Program-made: the position numbers and the translations under genes | In this document: piece after piece, positions 35,596-44,518 of the stretch | Layout of the letters: each line of letters begins with the position of its first letter | Position numbering within the stretch: the first letter of the stretch is position 1 | From: Olivibacter sp. SDN3 | Lineage (GTDB): Bacteria > Bacteroidota > Bacteroidia > Sphingobacteriales > Sphingobacteriaceae | Direction of reading: 5' to 3' | Assembly (NCBI RefSeq): GCF_014334135.1 | Contig: NZ_CP060497.1 | Span: 1,488,001 to 1,552,000, forward strand | Length of the DNA stretch: 64,000 bases | The notes under the pieces: model-generated | What the model was told of the DNA's origin: nothing | What the model saw: the letters and a program-made list of their open reading frames with translations, nothing else | Database searches by the model: none

Positions 35596-36357
35596 ATGAA
35601 CTTTGAGTTAAACAATATCCCGATACGGACGCTCAAGCCTCGGAATAATGGTATAACGATGGTGATGGATAAAGGTATGAGCACTAGGCAAGCTCAAGAC
35701 TTTATCGAAGTCGCAGCTCCATATACAGACATCGTTAAATTAGGTTGGGCAACATCCGTTGTAACTCCAAAGCTTGAAGAGAAGCTGCAGATATACCGAG
35801 ATGCGAATTTACCCTTTTATTTCGGAGGAACCTTATTTGAAGCATTTTTGGTAAGAAAGCAATTTGATGCCTATAGAAGGGTTTTGGATAAATTTAAAAT
35901 GGAGTATGCAGAAATATCTGATGGCTCCATAGAGTTGCCTCATGAAGAGAAATGTAAATACATTGAAATTTTAAGTAAGCAGGTTACGGTTATTTCAGAG
36001 GTGGGATCTAAAGACGACAAGAAGATTATTGCTCCGTATCGGTGGATAGAATTGATCAAAGCTGAGTTATCAGCAGGGTCATGGAAAGTTATTGCCGAAG
36101 CTCGTGAAAGTGGTAATGTTGGTATATATAGGGAAACAGGGGAAGTGCGACAGGGGCTTATCGATGAAATCTTAACACAGGTTGCGCAAGAATCTATCAT
36201 TTGGGAGGCTCCAATTAAAGCGCAGCAGGTCTGGTTTATAAAGCTTATTGGAAGTAATGTTAATCTTGGTAATATTGCACCACAAGAGGTAATTCCCTTG
36301 GAAACAATAAGATTGGGGCTTAGGGGGGATACGTTCGATCATTTTATTTCTCTATAG
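35596..36357 (+). CDS. Phosphosulfolactate synthase-like protein (ComA family)
   Basis: 253 residues of the ComA TIM-barrel family. Family stretches seen: NGITMVMDKGMSTRQAQDFI, DIVKLGWATSVVTPKLEEKL, LPFYFGGTLFEAFLVRKQFD and VIAEARESGNVGIY. ComA joins sulfite and phosphoenolpyruvate to phosphosulfolactate, the first step of coenzyme M synthesis in methanogens. In a bacterium of this group the product may feed sulfolactate or sulfonate metabolism, perhaps linked to the sulfonolipids many Bacteroidota make; that link is speculative. It stands between a terminator and a hairpin, so it is probably transcribed alone. Confidence 0.87.
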   Translation: MNFELNNIPIRTLKPRNNGITMVMDKGMSTRQAQDFIEVAAPYTDIVKLGWATSVVTPKLEEKLQIYRDANLPFYFGGTLFEAFLVRKQFDAYRRVLDKFKMEYAEISDGSIELPHEEKCKYIEILSKQVTVISEVGSKDDKKIIAPYRWIELIKAELSAGSWKVIAEARESGNVGIYRETGEVRQGLIDEILTQVAQESIIWEAPIKAQQVWFIKLIGSNVNLGNIAPQEVIPLETIRLGLRGDTFDHFISL

Positions 36358-36407
36358 ATGCGTGTCGAAGCCTAAAACATTGTGATTTCTTATTTGTTGT
36401 TGAAAAT

Positions 36408-36441
36408 CTTGACAATAATGTAGCTAGAGGCGTTATTGTCA
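36408..36441 (+). terminator. Hairpin between the ComA-like gene and aroE
   Basis: An 11-bp stem with one G-U pair (36410-36420 and 36431-36441) and a loop of about 10 nt. There is no T-run, so it is only a weak terminator candidate. Confidence 0.45.
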
Positions 36442-36458
36442 GTTATTATAGAAAAGTA

Positions 36459-37238
36459 ATGAAGAAATTTGGATTGATTGGATATCCGCTTAAACATTCT
36501 TTTTCAAAGAAATACTTTAATGAGAAATTTGAAAAGGAATCGCTAATAGATCACCAGTACGAATTGCTGCCTTTGCCAAATATCAGTGACCTTCCAGAAT
36601 TATTAAAAAAACAGCCGGAACTTTGTGGACTTAATGTTACCATCCCTCATAAAATAGGTGTGATGTTTTATTTGGATAAAATCTCTCCCGAGGCAAAAGA
36701 AATCGATGCGGTAAACTGTATTAAAATAGTGAAATCAAATCCGGTTGAGTCTTTTTTCAGCGGCGAAATGTGTATGAAGAGTGTCCAATTGGAAGGGTTT
36801 AATACCGATGTTTATGGTTTTGAGGAGTCGTTAAAGCCACTGCTAAAAAAGCAGCATACTAAGGCGCTGGTTTTAGGAAATGGAGGGGCGGCAAGAGCCG
36901 TTTTTTACGTACTTAAAAGATTAGGAATTGATTATGCTGTGGTTTCGAGAAGGGCAAACGCTAAGCAGTTTTCTTACGATCAACTTAATCGAACAATTAT
37001 AGAGGATCATCTATTGATCATAAACACCACGCCGCTGGGAACATTTCCGCAGATTGACGAAAAACCATTAATTCCGTACGAGTTTATTGGAGAAAAACAT
37101 CTGTTGTACGATTTAGTGTATAACCCAGAAGAGACAGCTTTTCTAAAGGAAGGTAAGGCCAAAGGCGCACAAGTAAAAAATGGTATGGAAATGTTGCATT
37201 TACAAGCTGAAAAAAATTGGGATATCTGGAACTCCTGA
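36459..37238 (+). CDS. aroE: Shikimate dehydrogenase
   Basis: 259 residues. The shikimate-binding residues are present: KHSFS (S14, S16), NVTIPHK (K65) and FNTDVYG (D117). The NADP-binding loop is LGNGGAARAVF (near 140-149) and the late motif KNGMEMLHLQAE carries the catalytic-site glutamine. It reduces 3-dehydroshikimate in aromatic amino acid synthesis. A stretch of about 20 residues at 91-110 between NCIKI and LEGFNTD appears longer than in relatives. gldD follows after 27 bp. Confidence 0.95.
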   Translation: MKKFGLIGYPLKHSFSKKYFNEKFEKESLIDHQYELLPLPNISDLPELLKKQPELCGLNVTIPHKIGVMFYLDKISPEAKEIDAVNCIKIVKSNPVESFFSGEMCMKSVQLEGFNTDVYGFEESLKPLLKKQHTKALVLGNGGAARAVFYVLKRLGIDYAVVSRRANAKQFSYDQLNRTIIEDHLLIINTTPLGTFPQIDEKPLIPYEFIGEKHLLYDLVYNPEETAFLKEGKAKGAQVKNGMEMLHLQAEKNWDIWNS

Positions 37239-37265
37239 TAGCCTAGTTAATTACAAAACGAGCAG

Positions 37266-37856
37266 ATGTTAAATCGTAGCCATTTAGGAGTAAAAAGCCT
37301 TGTCTTCTTTCTAGTAGCTACTGTGACAGCTTGTGAGGGTGACTATACACCAAAACCTAGAGGCTACTTTAGAATCCAGTTCCCTGAAAAGGGGTATAAA
37401 CAGTATAAGTCTGCTTGTAATTTTAGCTTTAATTATCCTACATATGCATTAATTGAACCCGATACGTCGGCGCAGGCGAAGCCTTGCTGGATGGATGTAG
37501 CTTTTCCTGCATTTAATGCTCGGCTTCATTTAAGCTATTATCCTGTTCGCTCTAATGAGGTTTTTAATGAGCTGACAGAAGATGCCCGCACTTTTGCATT
37601 TAAACATACCGTCAAAGCAACGGCAATTGATGAAGCATTAATTTCATATCCCGACAAGAAGGTGCATGGGGTTTTTTATACAATAGAAGGAAACACGGCC
37701 TCTGCCATGCAGTTTTTTTTAACAGATAGCTCGGAAAACTATCTTCGCGGAGCGCTATATTTTAATGAAAAACCTAGGCTTGATTCTATACAGCCTGTTT
37801 TAAAATTCTTAAAAGACGACTTGCATGTCATGATCGAATCAACGGAATGGAAGTGA
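37266..37856 (+). CDS. gldD: Gliding motility lipoprotein GldD
   Basis: 196 residues. The signal ends in a lipobox VTAC (acylated C23). The mature part has the GldD pattern YTPKPRGYFRIQFPEKGYK, CWMDVAFPAFNARLHLSYYP and a C-terminal FLTDSSENYLRGALYFNE. GldD is needed for gliding and the type IX secretion machinery in flavobacteria but also occurs in non-gliding Bacteroidota, so motility cannot be concluded. None of the other gld genes is in this window. Confidence 0.94.
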   Translation: MLNRSHLGVKSLVFFLVATVTACEGDYTPKPRGYFRIQFPEKGYKQYKSACNFSFNYPTYALIEPDTSAQAKPCWMDVAFPAFNARLHLSYYPVRSNEVFNELTEDARTFAFKHTVKATAIDEALISYPDKKVHGVFYTIEGNTASAMQFFLTDSSENYLRGALYFNEKPRLDSIQPVLKFLKDDLHVMIESTEWK

Positions 37857-37941
37857 TTGGCTTATAGGTTTTTGAAAAGGTGTTTAGGGCAATGTGTGTT
37901 AGGAATTGCACATGAATTCAATTTTATCTAAGTTTGTTTCT

Positions 37942-38583
37942 ATGATAAATGTTAAGCGGTTTGAGAACAACCCTTTTGCTGAGAACACGTATTTACTATA
38001 CGATCAAAATGGAGCATGCGCTATAATAGACCCTGGAATGTACACCGTTCAGGAAGAAGAAGCTGTTGCCGCATTTATAAGTCAGCACAAGCTTAAACCA
38101 GAAATATTGTTGAACACGCATTGCCATGTAGACCACGTGTTGGGCAATAAGTTTATTTACGAACATTACGGGTTAATGCCCTTGTTTCATGAAGGGGAAG
38201 TTGGCGTTTTGTCAGACGTACAGGTTCGGGCCCCTATGTTTGGGTTGCGGTATGAACAATCGCCAATTCCAGAACAGTTTTTGTCGGAAAGTGGAACAAT
38301 AAGTTTTGGAGAGCACCTACTAGAGCTTATCTTTGCCCCGGGGCATTCTCCAGCTCATTTATGCTTCTACAATAAAGAAAGTGGGATACTTATAGGAGGA
38401 GATGTGCTTTTTAAGGGAAGTATCGGGAGAACAGACTTACCTGGAGGTAATCATGCATTGCTTTTGAAAAACATCAAGGAAAAGTTATATGTATTGCCGG
38501 AAGATACGATCATTTATCCGGGCCATGGACCCGAAACTACCATCGGATTAGAGAAAGCGAACAACCCATTTATCAGAGGCTAA
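37942..38583 (+). CDS. MBL-fold metallo-hydrolase (glyoxalase II-like)
   Basis: 213 residues from the ATG at 37942 (MINVKRFENNPFAENTYLLY). A longer start at 37912 is open but adds residues that homologues lack. The metal-site motif is NTHCHVDH (H60, H62, D64, H65), followed by the other ligands in APGHSPAHLCF, GGDVLF and YPGHGPETT. It is a hydroxyacylglutathione hydrolase-like enzyme; the real substrate is not known. A permease gene follows after 11 bp. Confidence 0.92.
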   Translation: MINVKRFENNPFAENTYLLYDQNGACAIIDPGMYTVQEEEAVAAFISQHKLKPEILLNTHCHVDHVLGNKFIYEHYGLMPLFHEGEVGVLSDVQVRAPMFGLRYEQSPIPEQFLSESGTISFGEHLLELIFAPGHSPAHLCFYNKESGILIGGDVLFKGSIGRTDLPGGNHALLLKNIKEKLYVLPEDTIIYPGHGPETTIGLEKANNPFIRG

Positions 38584-38594
38584 ATTAGCTTAAC

Positions 38595-39821
38595 ATGAAC
38601 ACCGCTACATTTATTGCCAAAAGGTACCTGTTTTCAAAAAAATCAATCAATGCGATCAATATTATTTCCGGAATAAGTTTGATTGGCGTATTAGTTGCAA
38701 GTGCGGCCCTTATTGTGATCCTGTCTGTTTTTAATGGGTTAGAGAATCTGGTGCTGAGTATGTATAGTTCATTCACCTCAGAGTTGCGTATTGAACCTGC
38801 TGAAGGAAAGGTTTTCCATGCAGATGCAAAAATGTATCAAATCATTAAAACAGACCCCCGTATTGAAAACTACAGTAATATTTTGCAGGAAAAGGTTTTG
38901 TTGAAGTATGGGAACTATCAGTATATTGCAAACCTTAAAGGCGTGGATGAAGATTATGCAATGTCGAAAAGTATGGACAGTTTACTGTGGGATGGCTCCT
39001 TTTTTCTGAAAGACGATAGTTTAAACTATGCTATTATAGGTGCCGCTATTTTTGCAAACTTGGGTGTTAGTTTAGAGAATATAATGGCAGAAATAGAGGT
39101 TTTTTCTCCAAAAAAAGGTGTTACTAATGCGATAAACCCTGCGGAAGAGTTCGTTGTTCGGAATATTTCGCCCACGGGAATTATGCGATCTCAGCAACAA
39201 TTAGATGATTTAATAATTGTACCAATAGATTTTGCAAGAGATGTGCTTACTACATATGAGGGTGTCTCGGCAATTGAATTGACAATTAAGCCAGAGGCTA
39301 ATATTAGCCGCGTGCAACGTAATCTAGAAAAGGAGCTTGGACCAAAGTTTGTAATAAAAAACAGAGCGCAGCAAAACCCCGAACTATATAAACTACTGAA
39401 TACGGAGAAATGGGGTGTTTTCTTTATTTTGGCTTTTGTTCTAGTTATAGCAGCGTTTAATATCGTTGGGTCGTTAACGATGCTCGTAATAGATAAGCAA
39501 AAGGATGTAGCCGTATTAAACAGTTTAGGAGCAACCAAAAAGCTGATTAAGCAAATTTTTTTTCTTGAAGGAATGTTTATTTCTTTGATGGGTTGCGTTA
39601 TAGGTTTAGCATTGGGTGGAGCTTTTTGCTTACTCCAACAGCACTTTGGTTTTATACATATGGGCTCAGACAATCTTGTAACGGATGTTTATCCCGTTGC
39701 CATACGATGGACAGATTTTTTATTGGTTTTTTCAACTGTTGTTTTGGTGTCGGGAGTAGCTTCGGCGATCTCTTCTCGGCTGAGTGTTAAAAACATCGAA
39801 CATTTAAAGGGTTCCGAATGA
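38595..39821 (+). CDS. FtsX/LolC-type ABC transporter permease
   Basis: 408 residues. A first transmembrane helix follows AINIISGISLIGVLVASAAL, then a periplasmic MacB-type core domain of about 200 residues, and three more helices at the C-terminus, including IVGSLTMLVIDKQKDVAVLN and SLGATKKLIKQIFFLEGMFI, which carry the FtsX motif. It resembles the LolC/LolE lipoprotein-release permeases. No ATPase gene is adjacent, so it must use one encoded elsewhere. Confidence 0.92.
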   Translation: MNTATFIAKRYLFSKKSINAINIISGISLIGVLVASAALIVILSVFNGLENLVLSMYSSFTSELRIEPAEGKVFHADAKMYQIIKTDPRIENYSNILQEKVLLKYGNYQYIANLKGVDEDYAMSKSMDSLLWDGSFFLKDDSLNYAIIGAAIFANLGVSLENIMAEIEVFSPKKGVTNAINPAEEFVVRNISPTGIMRSQQQLDDLIIVPIDFARDVLTTYEGVSAIELTIKPEANISRVQRNLEKELGPKFVIKNRAQQNPELYKLLNTEKWGVFFILAFVLVIAAFNIVGSLTMLVIDKQKDVAVLNSLGATKKLIKQIFFLEGMFISLMGCVIGLALGGAFCLLQQHFGFIHMGSDNLVTDVYPVAIRWTDFLLVFSTVVLVSGVASAISSRLSVKNIEHLKGSE

Positions 39822-39872
39822 GTAATATAAAAAGGAGTTGGAACTCTTTGTAAAGAAGTAAAAAAAAGTATA

Positions 39873-42800
39873 GTGACTATTCAACAGATTTTAGAGCGGT
39901 ATAAAGAGAGCAAAAATATTACCTCTTTAACAAAGGCACTGAATAATAAAAATAACAGAATCCATCTTCGGGGAATAATAGGTTCTGCTGATGCTATGGT
40001 TGCCGTATCAAGTTATAAAATACAAGAGCGGCCATTCATTTTTATACTACCTGATTATGAAGAGGCTGCGTTCTTTTTGAGTGATTTGGAAGGACTCCTA
40101 GATCAGCAAATTTTATTTTTTCCGTCATCCTATCGAAAGCCTTTTGATTTTACACAAGCGGATAGTGCTCATGTTTTACAACGGGCAGAAACACTTAATG
40201 CTCTTAATCATGTGTCGGAGCTCCCTAAAATGGTTGTAACATATCCTGAGGCTTTGGCAGAGAAGGTAATCAATAGAACTGAGCTCTCTAAAAACACACT
40301 GGAGATTTCTCTGAACAATAAGCTTGATATAGAATTCATCAACGAGTTTCTCATTGAGTATGATTTTGAACGAGTTGACTTTGTGTTTGAGCCCGGACAG
40401 TTTGCGGTAAGAGGCGGGATTGTAGATATTTTCTCCTTTTCAAATGACCTGCCATATCGGATAGAGTTTTTTGGAGACATGGTGGAAAGTATACGGACCT
40501 TCGATACAGAAAATCAGCTATCGGTATCAAAAATACATACGGTGACTATTGTTCCTAATGTACAATCTAAATTTTTAACTGAGAATAACATTTCCCTCTT
40601 AGAATATATTGATAAAGACTCGGTTATATGGATAAAGGATGTGCAATTTTCTCTCGATGTGATAACAGCGGGTTATAATAAAGCAAACGAACTTTGGATA
40701 GCCTTGTCTGAAACAGATAAGGAATACAACCCGGACTGGATAGATCCCAAATTCAATTTTAGCGATGGGAAAATGATCGCCAATATTTTCCAGGATTTTC
40801 CTATAGTAGAATTTGGCAAGCAATATTTTTACGAAGCAAAAGAAACATTCAATTTTGATCAACGGCCCCAACCCTCGTTCAACAAAGACTTCAATCTGCT
40901 GATTCATAATATTAAGGGGAATGATCAGGAAAAACTCAATAATTACATTTTTAGTGATTCGCCCAAGCAAGTAGAAAGACTTTTTGCCATTTTAGATGAT
41001 CTGGATAAAACTGTAAAATTTACGCCCATAAATATTGCTTTGCGAGAGGGGTTTAGCGATAGCGAGCTTAAGCTTGCTTGTTATACCGACCACCAGATTT
41101 TTGACAGATACTACAAATATAAGCATAAAAAAGGTTATGCCCGTTCGCAGGCAATCACATTAAAAGACCTTAGAGAGTTGAAGCCTGGTGATTATATCAC
41201 ACATATTGATCATGGCATTGGTAAATATGCAGGTCTGGAAAAGGTGGAAGTAAATGGTAAAAAGCAAGAGATGATTCGGCTGGTATATGCGGATAATGAC
41301 CTATTGTACGTCAATATAAATTCCCTAAACCGAATTAGTAAATATGCAGGAAAGGAAGGAACACTTCCTAAAATGAATAAGTTAGGCACAGATACATGGG
41401 AGAAATTAAAACGGACAACAAAAAAGAAGGTTAAAGATATAGCCCGGGACCTTATTAAACTTTATGCCCAGCGCAAAGCGCAAACAGGTAATGCATTCGG
41501 ACCAGACACCTATCTTCAAACAGAGCTGGAAGCTTCGTTCATTTATGAAGATACGCCGGACCAGGAGAAGGCAACAGCAGATGTGAAACGTGATATGGAG
41601 GCTCAGCACCCAATGGATAGATTGGTTTGTGGAGATGTTGGTTTTGGAAAAACAGAGGTAGCAGTAAGAGCGGCGTTTAAAGCTGTGGCGGATAGTAAGC
41701 AAGTAGCCGTTTTGGTTCCAACTACTATATTGGCATCACAACACTTCCGAACATTTTCTGAAAGATTAAGAGGATTCCCCTGCAATATCGATTATATCAA
41801 TAGGTTCAAAACGGCAAAACAGATAAAAGAAACATTGGAACGCACAGCTAATGGCGAGATTGATATTATAATAGGTACTCATAGGCTGGTAAGTAAAGAT
41901 GTGAAATTTAAAGATTTGGGGCTATTGATCATTGATGAAGAGCAAAAATTTGGTGTAGGCGTTAAAGAGAAACTGAAACAGTTGCGGGTAAACGTTGATA
42001 CGCTCACGCTAACAGCTACTCCCATCCCAAGAACGCTTCATTTTTCCTTAATGGGTGCGCGTGATTTGAGTATAATAAGCACTCCTCCCCCTAATCGGCA
42101 GCCCGTTCAGACAGAGCTCCATGTTTTTAATGAAAAACTCATAGAAGAGGCTGTTTCGCATGAGATTAATCGAGGAGGACAAGTTTTCTTTATTCATAAT
42201 CGGGTGCAGGACCTTAAACAGTTGGGGGGGATAATATCAAGGTTAGTGCCTCAGGCACGTTGTGGGATAGCCCACGGGCAGCTCGAGGGCGATGCTCTGG
42301 AAAATGTGATGCTCAAGTTTATCAACCATGAGTTTGATGTGCTTATAGCTACCACAATCATTGAGGCCGGGTTGGACATTCCCAATGCAAACACAATTGT
42401 TATAAACCATGCGCATATGTTTGGTCTGAGTGATTTACATCAAATGCGTGGACGAGTAGGACGATCAAACAAAAAGGCCTTTTGTTATTTGTTGAGTCCT
42501 CCCCTGTCTACACTGACTGCGGAGGCAAGAAAACGATTGAGTGCCATAGAAGAATTTAGCGATTTGGGCAGTGGATTTAACGTTGCCATGCGCGACCTGG
42601 ATATCCGTGGTAGTGGAAACCTGTTGGGGGCAGAACAAAGTGGCTTCATTGCTGAAATAGGTTTTGAGATGTACCATAAAATTCTAGATGAGGCAATACA
42701 AGAGCTGAAAGAGGATGAATTTGAAGGACTGTTTAATGAGGAGAAACCTAGAACTTATGTGACGTTTACGCAAGTAGACACCGATTTGGAAGTTTATATT

Positions 42801-43211
42801 CCTGATCATTATGTGACCAATGTGGGCGAAAGATATAATCTTTACAATCAGCTTGCAGAGCTTAAAACAGAACAAGAAATTGCTAAGTTCGAACAAGAGT
42901 TGGTAGACCGATTCGGACCAGTACCTATATCTGTAAAGGAGCTCATGAATACGCTCCGGCTACAGTGGTATGGAAAGGAAATCGGCTTTGAAAAGATTTC
43001 ATATAAAAAGAAAGTATTACGGGGGTATTTTGTTAGTAATAAGCAGTCGCACTACTTTGAAAGCGAGCAATTTGGGAAAGTGTTGCAATTTGTACAGCAG
43101 AATCCTACGATCTGCAACCTGAAAGAGGTGAAAGGAACGCTACGTATTGGCTTTGATAAAATTCAGCACGTAGACGAGGCGATCCTGCTGCTCCAGGAGC
43201 TTGTAAAATAA
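39873..43211 (+). CDS. mfd: Transcription-repair coupling factor Mfd
   Basis: 1112 residues starting at GTG. The UvrB-homology region is at the N-terminus, the RNA-polymerase-interacting domain near 415-480 (LRELKPGDYITHIDHGIGKY), and the translocase follows with Walker A GDVGFGKTEVAV, DEEQ (IIDEEQKFGV), TATPIPRTLHFSLMGARDL and QMRGRVGRS. The last 150 residues form the TRCF domain. Mfd dislodges RNA polymerase stalled at DNA lesions and recruits UvrA. The next in-frame ATG is at residue 43, inside the conserved part, so the GTG start is favoured. Confidence 0.97.
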   Translation: MTIQQILERYKESKNITSLTKALNNKNNRIHLRGIIGSADAMVAVSSYKIQERPFIFILPDYEEAAFFLSDLEGLLDQQILFFPSSYRKPFDFTQADSAHVLQRAETLNALNHVSELPKMVVTYPEALAEKVINRTELSKNTLEISLNNKLDIEFINEFLIEYDFERVDFVFEPGQFAVRGGIVDIFSFSNDLPYRIEFFGDMVESIRTFDTENQLSVSKIHTVTIVPNVQSKFLTENNISLLEYIDKDSVIWIKDVQFSLDVITAGYNKANELWIALSETDKEYNPDWIDPKFNFSDGKMIANIFQDFPIVEFGKQYFYEAKETFNFDQRPQPSFNKDFNLLIHNIKGNDQEKLNNYIFSDSPKQVERLFAILDDLDKTVKFTPINIALREGFSDSELKLACYTDHQIFDRYYKYKHKKGYARSQAITLKDLRELKPGDYITHIDHGIGKYAGLEKVEVNGKKQEMIRLVYADNDLLYVNINSLNRISKYAGKEGTLPKMNKLGTDTWEKLKRTTKKKVKDIARDLIKLYAQRKAQTGNAFGPDTYLQTELEASFIYEDTPDQEKATADVKRDMEAQHPMDRLVCGDVGFGKTEVAVRAAFKAVADSKQVAVLVPTTILASQHFRTFSERLRGFPCNIDYINRFKTAKQIKETLERTANGEIDIIIGTHRLVSKDVKFKDLGLLIIDEEQKFGVGVKEKLKQLRVNVDTLTLTATPIPRTLHFSLMGARDLSIISTPPPNRQPVQTELHVFNEKLIEEAVSHEINRGGQVFFIHNRVQDLKQLGGIISRLVPQARCGIAHGQLEGDALENVMLKFINHEFDVLIATTIIEAGLDIPNANTIVINHAHMFGLSDLHQMRGRVGRSNKKAFCYLLSPPLSTLTAEARKRLSAIEEFSDLGSGFNVAMRDLDIRGSGNLLGAEQSGFIAEIGFEMYHKILDEAIQELKEDEFEGLFNEEKPRTYVTFTQVDTDLEVYIPDHYVTNVGERYNLYNQLAELKTEQEIAKFEQELVDRFGPVPISVKELMNTLRLQWYGKEIGFEKISYKKKVLRGYFVSNKQSHYFESEQFGKVLQFVQQNPTICNLKEVKGTLRIGFDKIQHVDEAILLLQELVK

Positions 43212-43225
43212 TTGGTTTGAGATAT

Positions 43226-43450
43226 ATGGAAAGAAAATTGCTAGAAGAGCTGCTTACCTACCCAATGCCTTATGGTAAATATAAAGATCAGCCTATTTAT
43301 AGATTACCTGAGCATTATCTGATCTGGCTTCATGGAAAAGGTTTTCCAAAAGGGAAACTGGGAATGCTGTTGGCCACCATGTATGAAATTAAAATCAATG
43401 GTTTAGAATACCTTCTAAGACCATTAGCGAAGAGATCTTCCAACAAATGA
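43226..43450 (+). CDS. DUF3820 family small protein
   Basis: 74 residues from the ATG at 43226 (a TTG 9 bp upstream is possible). The conserved motif MPYGKYKDQPIYRLPEHYLI is followed by WLHGKGFPKGKLGMLLATMY, which matches DUF3820. Family members are putative quorum-sensing-regulated virulence factors by name, but the function is not established. It follows mfd by 14 bp and is probably co-transcribed with it. Confidence 0.9.
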   Translation: MERKLLEELLTYPMPYGKYKDQPIYRLPEHYLIWLHGKGFPKGKLGMLLATMYEIKINGLEYLLRPLAKRSSNK

Positions 43451-43735
43451 TCGGGGTACTAATCAAAGGCAAACATTGGCTTTTCGATTAAACCGCGATA
43501 TAGGAAAATGGTCTTTAACATACCGAAGGCGAAGGTCGAGCGCGGTAATTCACGGGGTTGATGTGAATTACACATGAAGATCACTACGAATGGTGTACCG
43601 TTGAAAAAAAGCCATTTAGTAGGATACGGAAAAAGATAAAAAAACAATTTCTGTGGATCACAGGTGTTTTGAGAAGATATACCCATCCAACTAAATATCG
43701 CCCCAATCATTATCGATTTGTGATGACCGCTGCTG

Positions 43736-44398
43736 TTAATCTAAAGCTCGATGTAAAAAAAGCTTAAAATCTTGCATAGCTTTTATTGGTTCCATCAGGT
43801 ACTGTAAAGCGTTTTTACTTGTAAGATGATTATCCTTAACGCGATGGCTGGCTGTGAAGCTCTTAAGTTTCAAAAACTCAATTTCTGGATGGTCGGGATC
43901 GTAACCTGATGGTGCTTTTTTCAGTTTGTCGTCGAAATCTAAAGTGCAATATTTCTGAAATTCCTTTGCGGAAATGACTGTTTTAAAAACGTCACCGTTA
44001 TAATCTATTTCTTGCCTAATAGCGGCAAGATGTTCTTTTTCCGGTCGCCAGTAACCCCCGGCTATAAAAGAAGTTTCAGGCGCTATGTGTAAATAGTACT
44101 CCGGACCGTTGAGCTTTCTCCCCGCAACGGAAATACCAGCTCCGAACCAATTTTTATAGGGTGTTTTATCTTTACTGAAACGGGTATCGCGATAAATTCG
44201 GAATAAACATTTTGAAACGGGTATATCGTCGTTAATGTAGGGGTCGATTTTTGACAAGCTAACAATGAGTGCAGCAACAAAATCTTTGACGTTTTGATGG
44301 GCCGCTTCGTAAAGATCCCGGTTTTCTTGAAACCACTCGCGGTTGTTGTTGTTTTTCAAATCAGATAAAAAAGAAAGAGTGGAAGGGCTGATATGCAT
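43736..44398 (-). CDS. DUF2461 domain-containing protein
   Basis: 220 residues. It matches the DUF2461/TIGR02453 family: FLSDLKNNNNREWFQENRDL, FRIYRDTRFSKDKTPYKNWF and GPEYYLHIAPETSFIAGGYW. The family is widespread in Bacteroidota and of unknown biochemical function. It is read toward mfd/DUF3820 and is separated from the galactose genes by a 120-bp gap that contains a long hairpin. Confidence 0.92.
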   Translation of the reverse strand: MHISPSTLSFLSDLKNNNNREWFQENRDLYEAAHQNVKDFVAALIVSLSKIDPYINDDIPVSKCLFRIYRDTRFSKDKTPYKNWFGAGISVAGRKLNGPEYYLHIAPETSFIAGGYWRPEKEHLAAIRQEIDYNGDVFKTVISAKEFQKYCTLDFDDKLKKAPSGYDPDHPEIEFLKLKSFTASHRVKDNHLTSKNALQYLMEPIKAMQDFKLFLHRALD

Positions 44399-44443
44399 AG
44401 CTAACTATTTAATATAAGTGTTTATTTTTTACCAATATAGTAA

Positions 44444-44501
44444 AGTAACGGCTAACTTAGTATTTTCAACGTACAATCAAAAATACAAGTTAGCCGTTAC
44501 T
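44444..44501 (-). terminator. Long hairpin after the sodium/sugar symporter gene
   Basis: A 22-bp near-perfect inverted repeat (44444-44466 and 44480-44501, one bulged base) with a loop of 13 nt lies 18 bp beyond the symporter stop. It probably ends the galactose operon, although no T-run directly follows it on the minus strand. Confidence 0.65.
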
Positions 44502-44518
44502 CAAGCGGTCATAAAAAC

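Noticed and set aside
39191-39673. 160-codon minus-strand frame
   Set aside because: Antisense to the FtsX-type permease, which has a clear family match.
43459-43710. 83-codon minus-strand frame between DUF3820 and DUF2461
   Set aside because: It fills a 285-bp gap between convergent genes, but its residues are rich in F, P and C with no domain likeness or promoter. It could be a decayed gene, but it cannot be supported.
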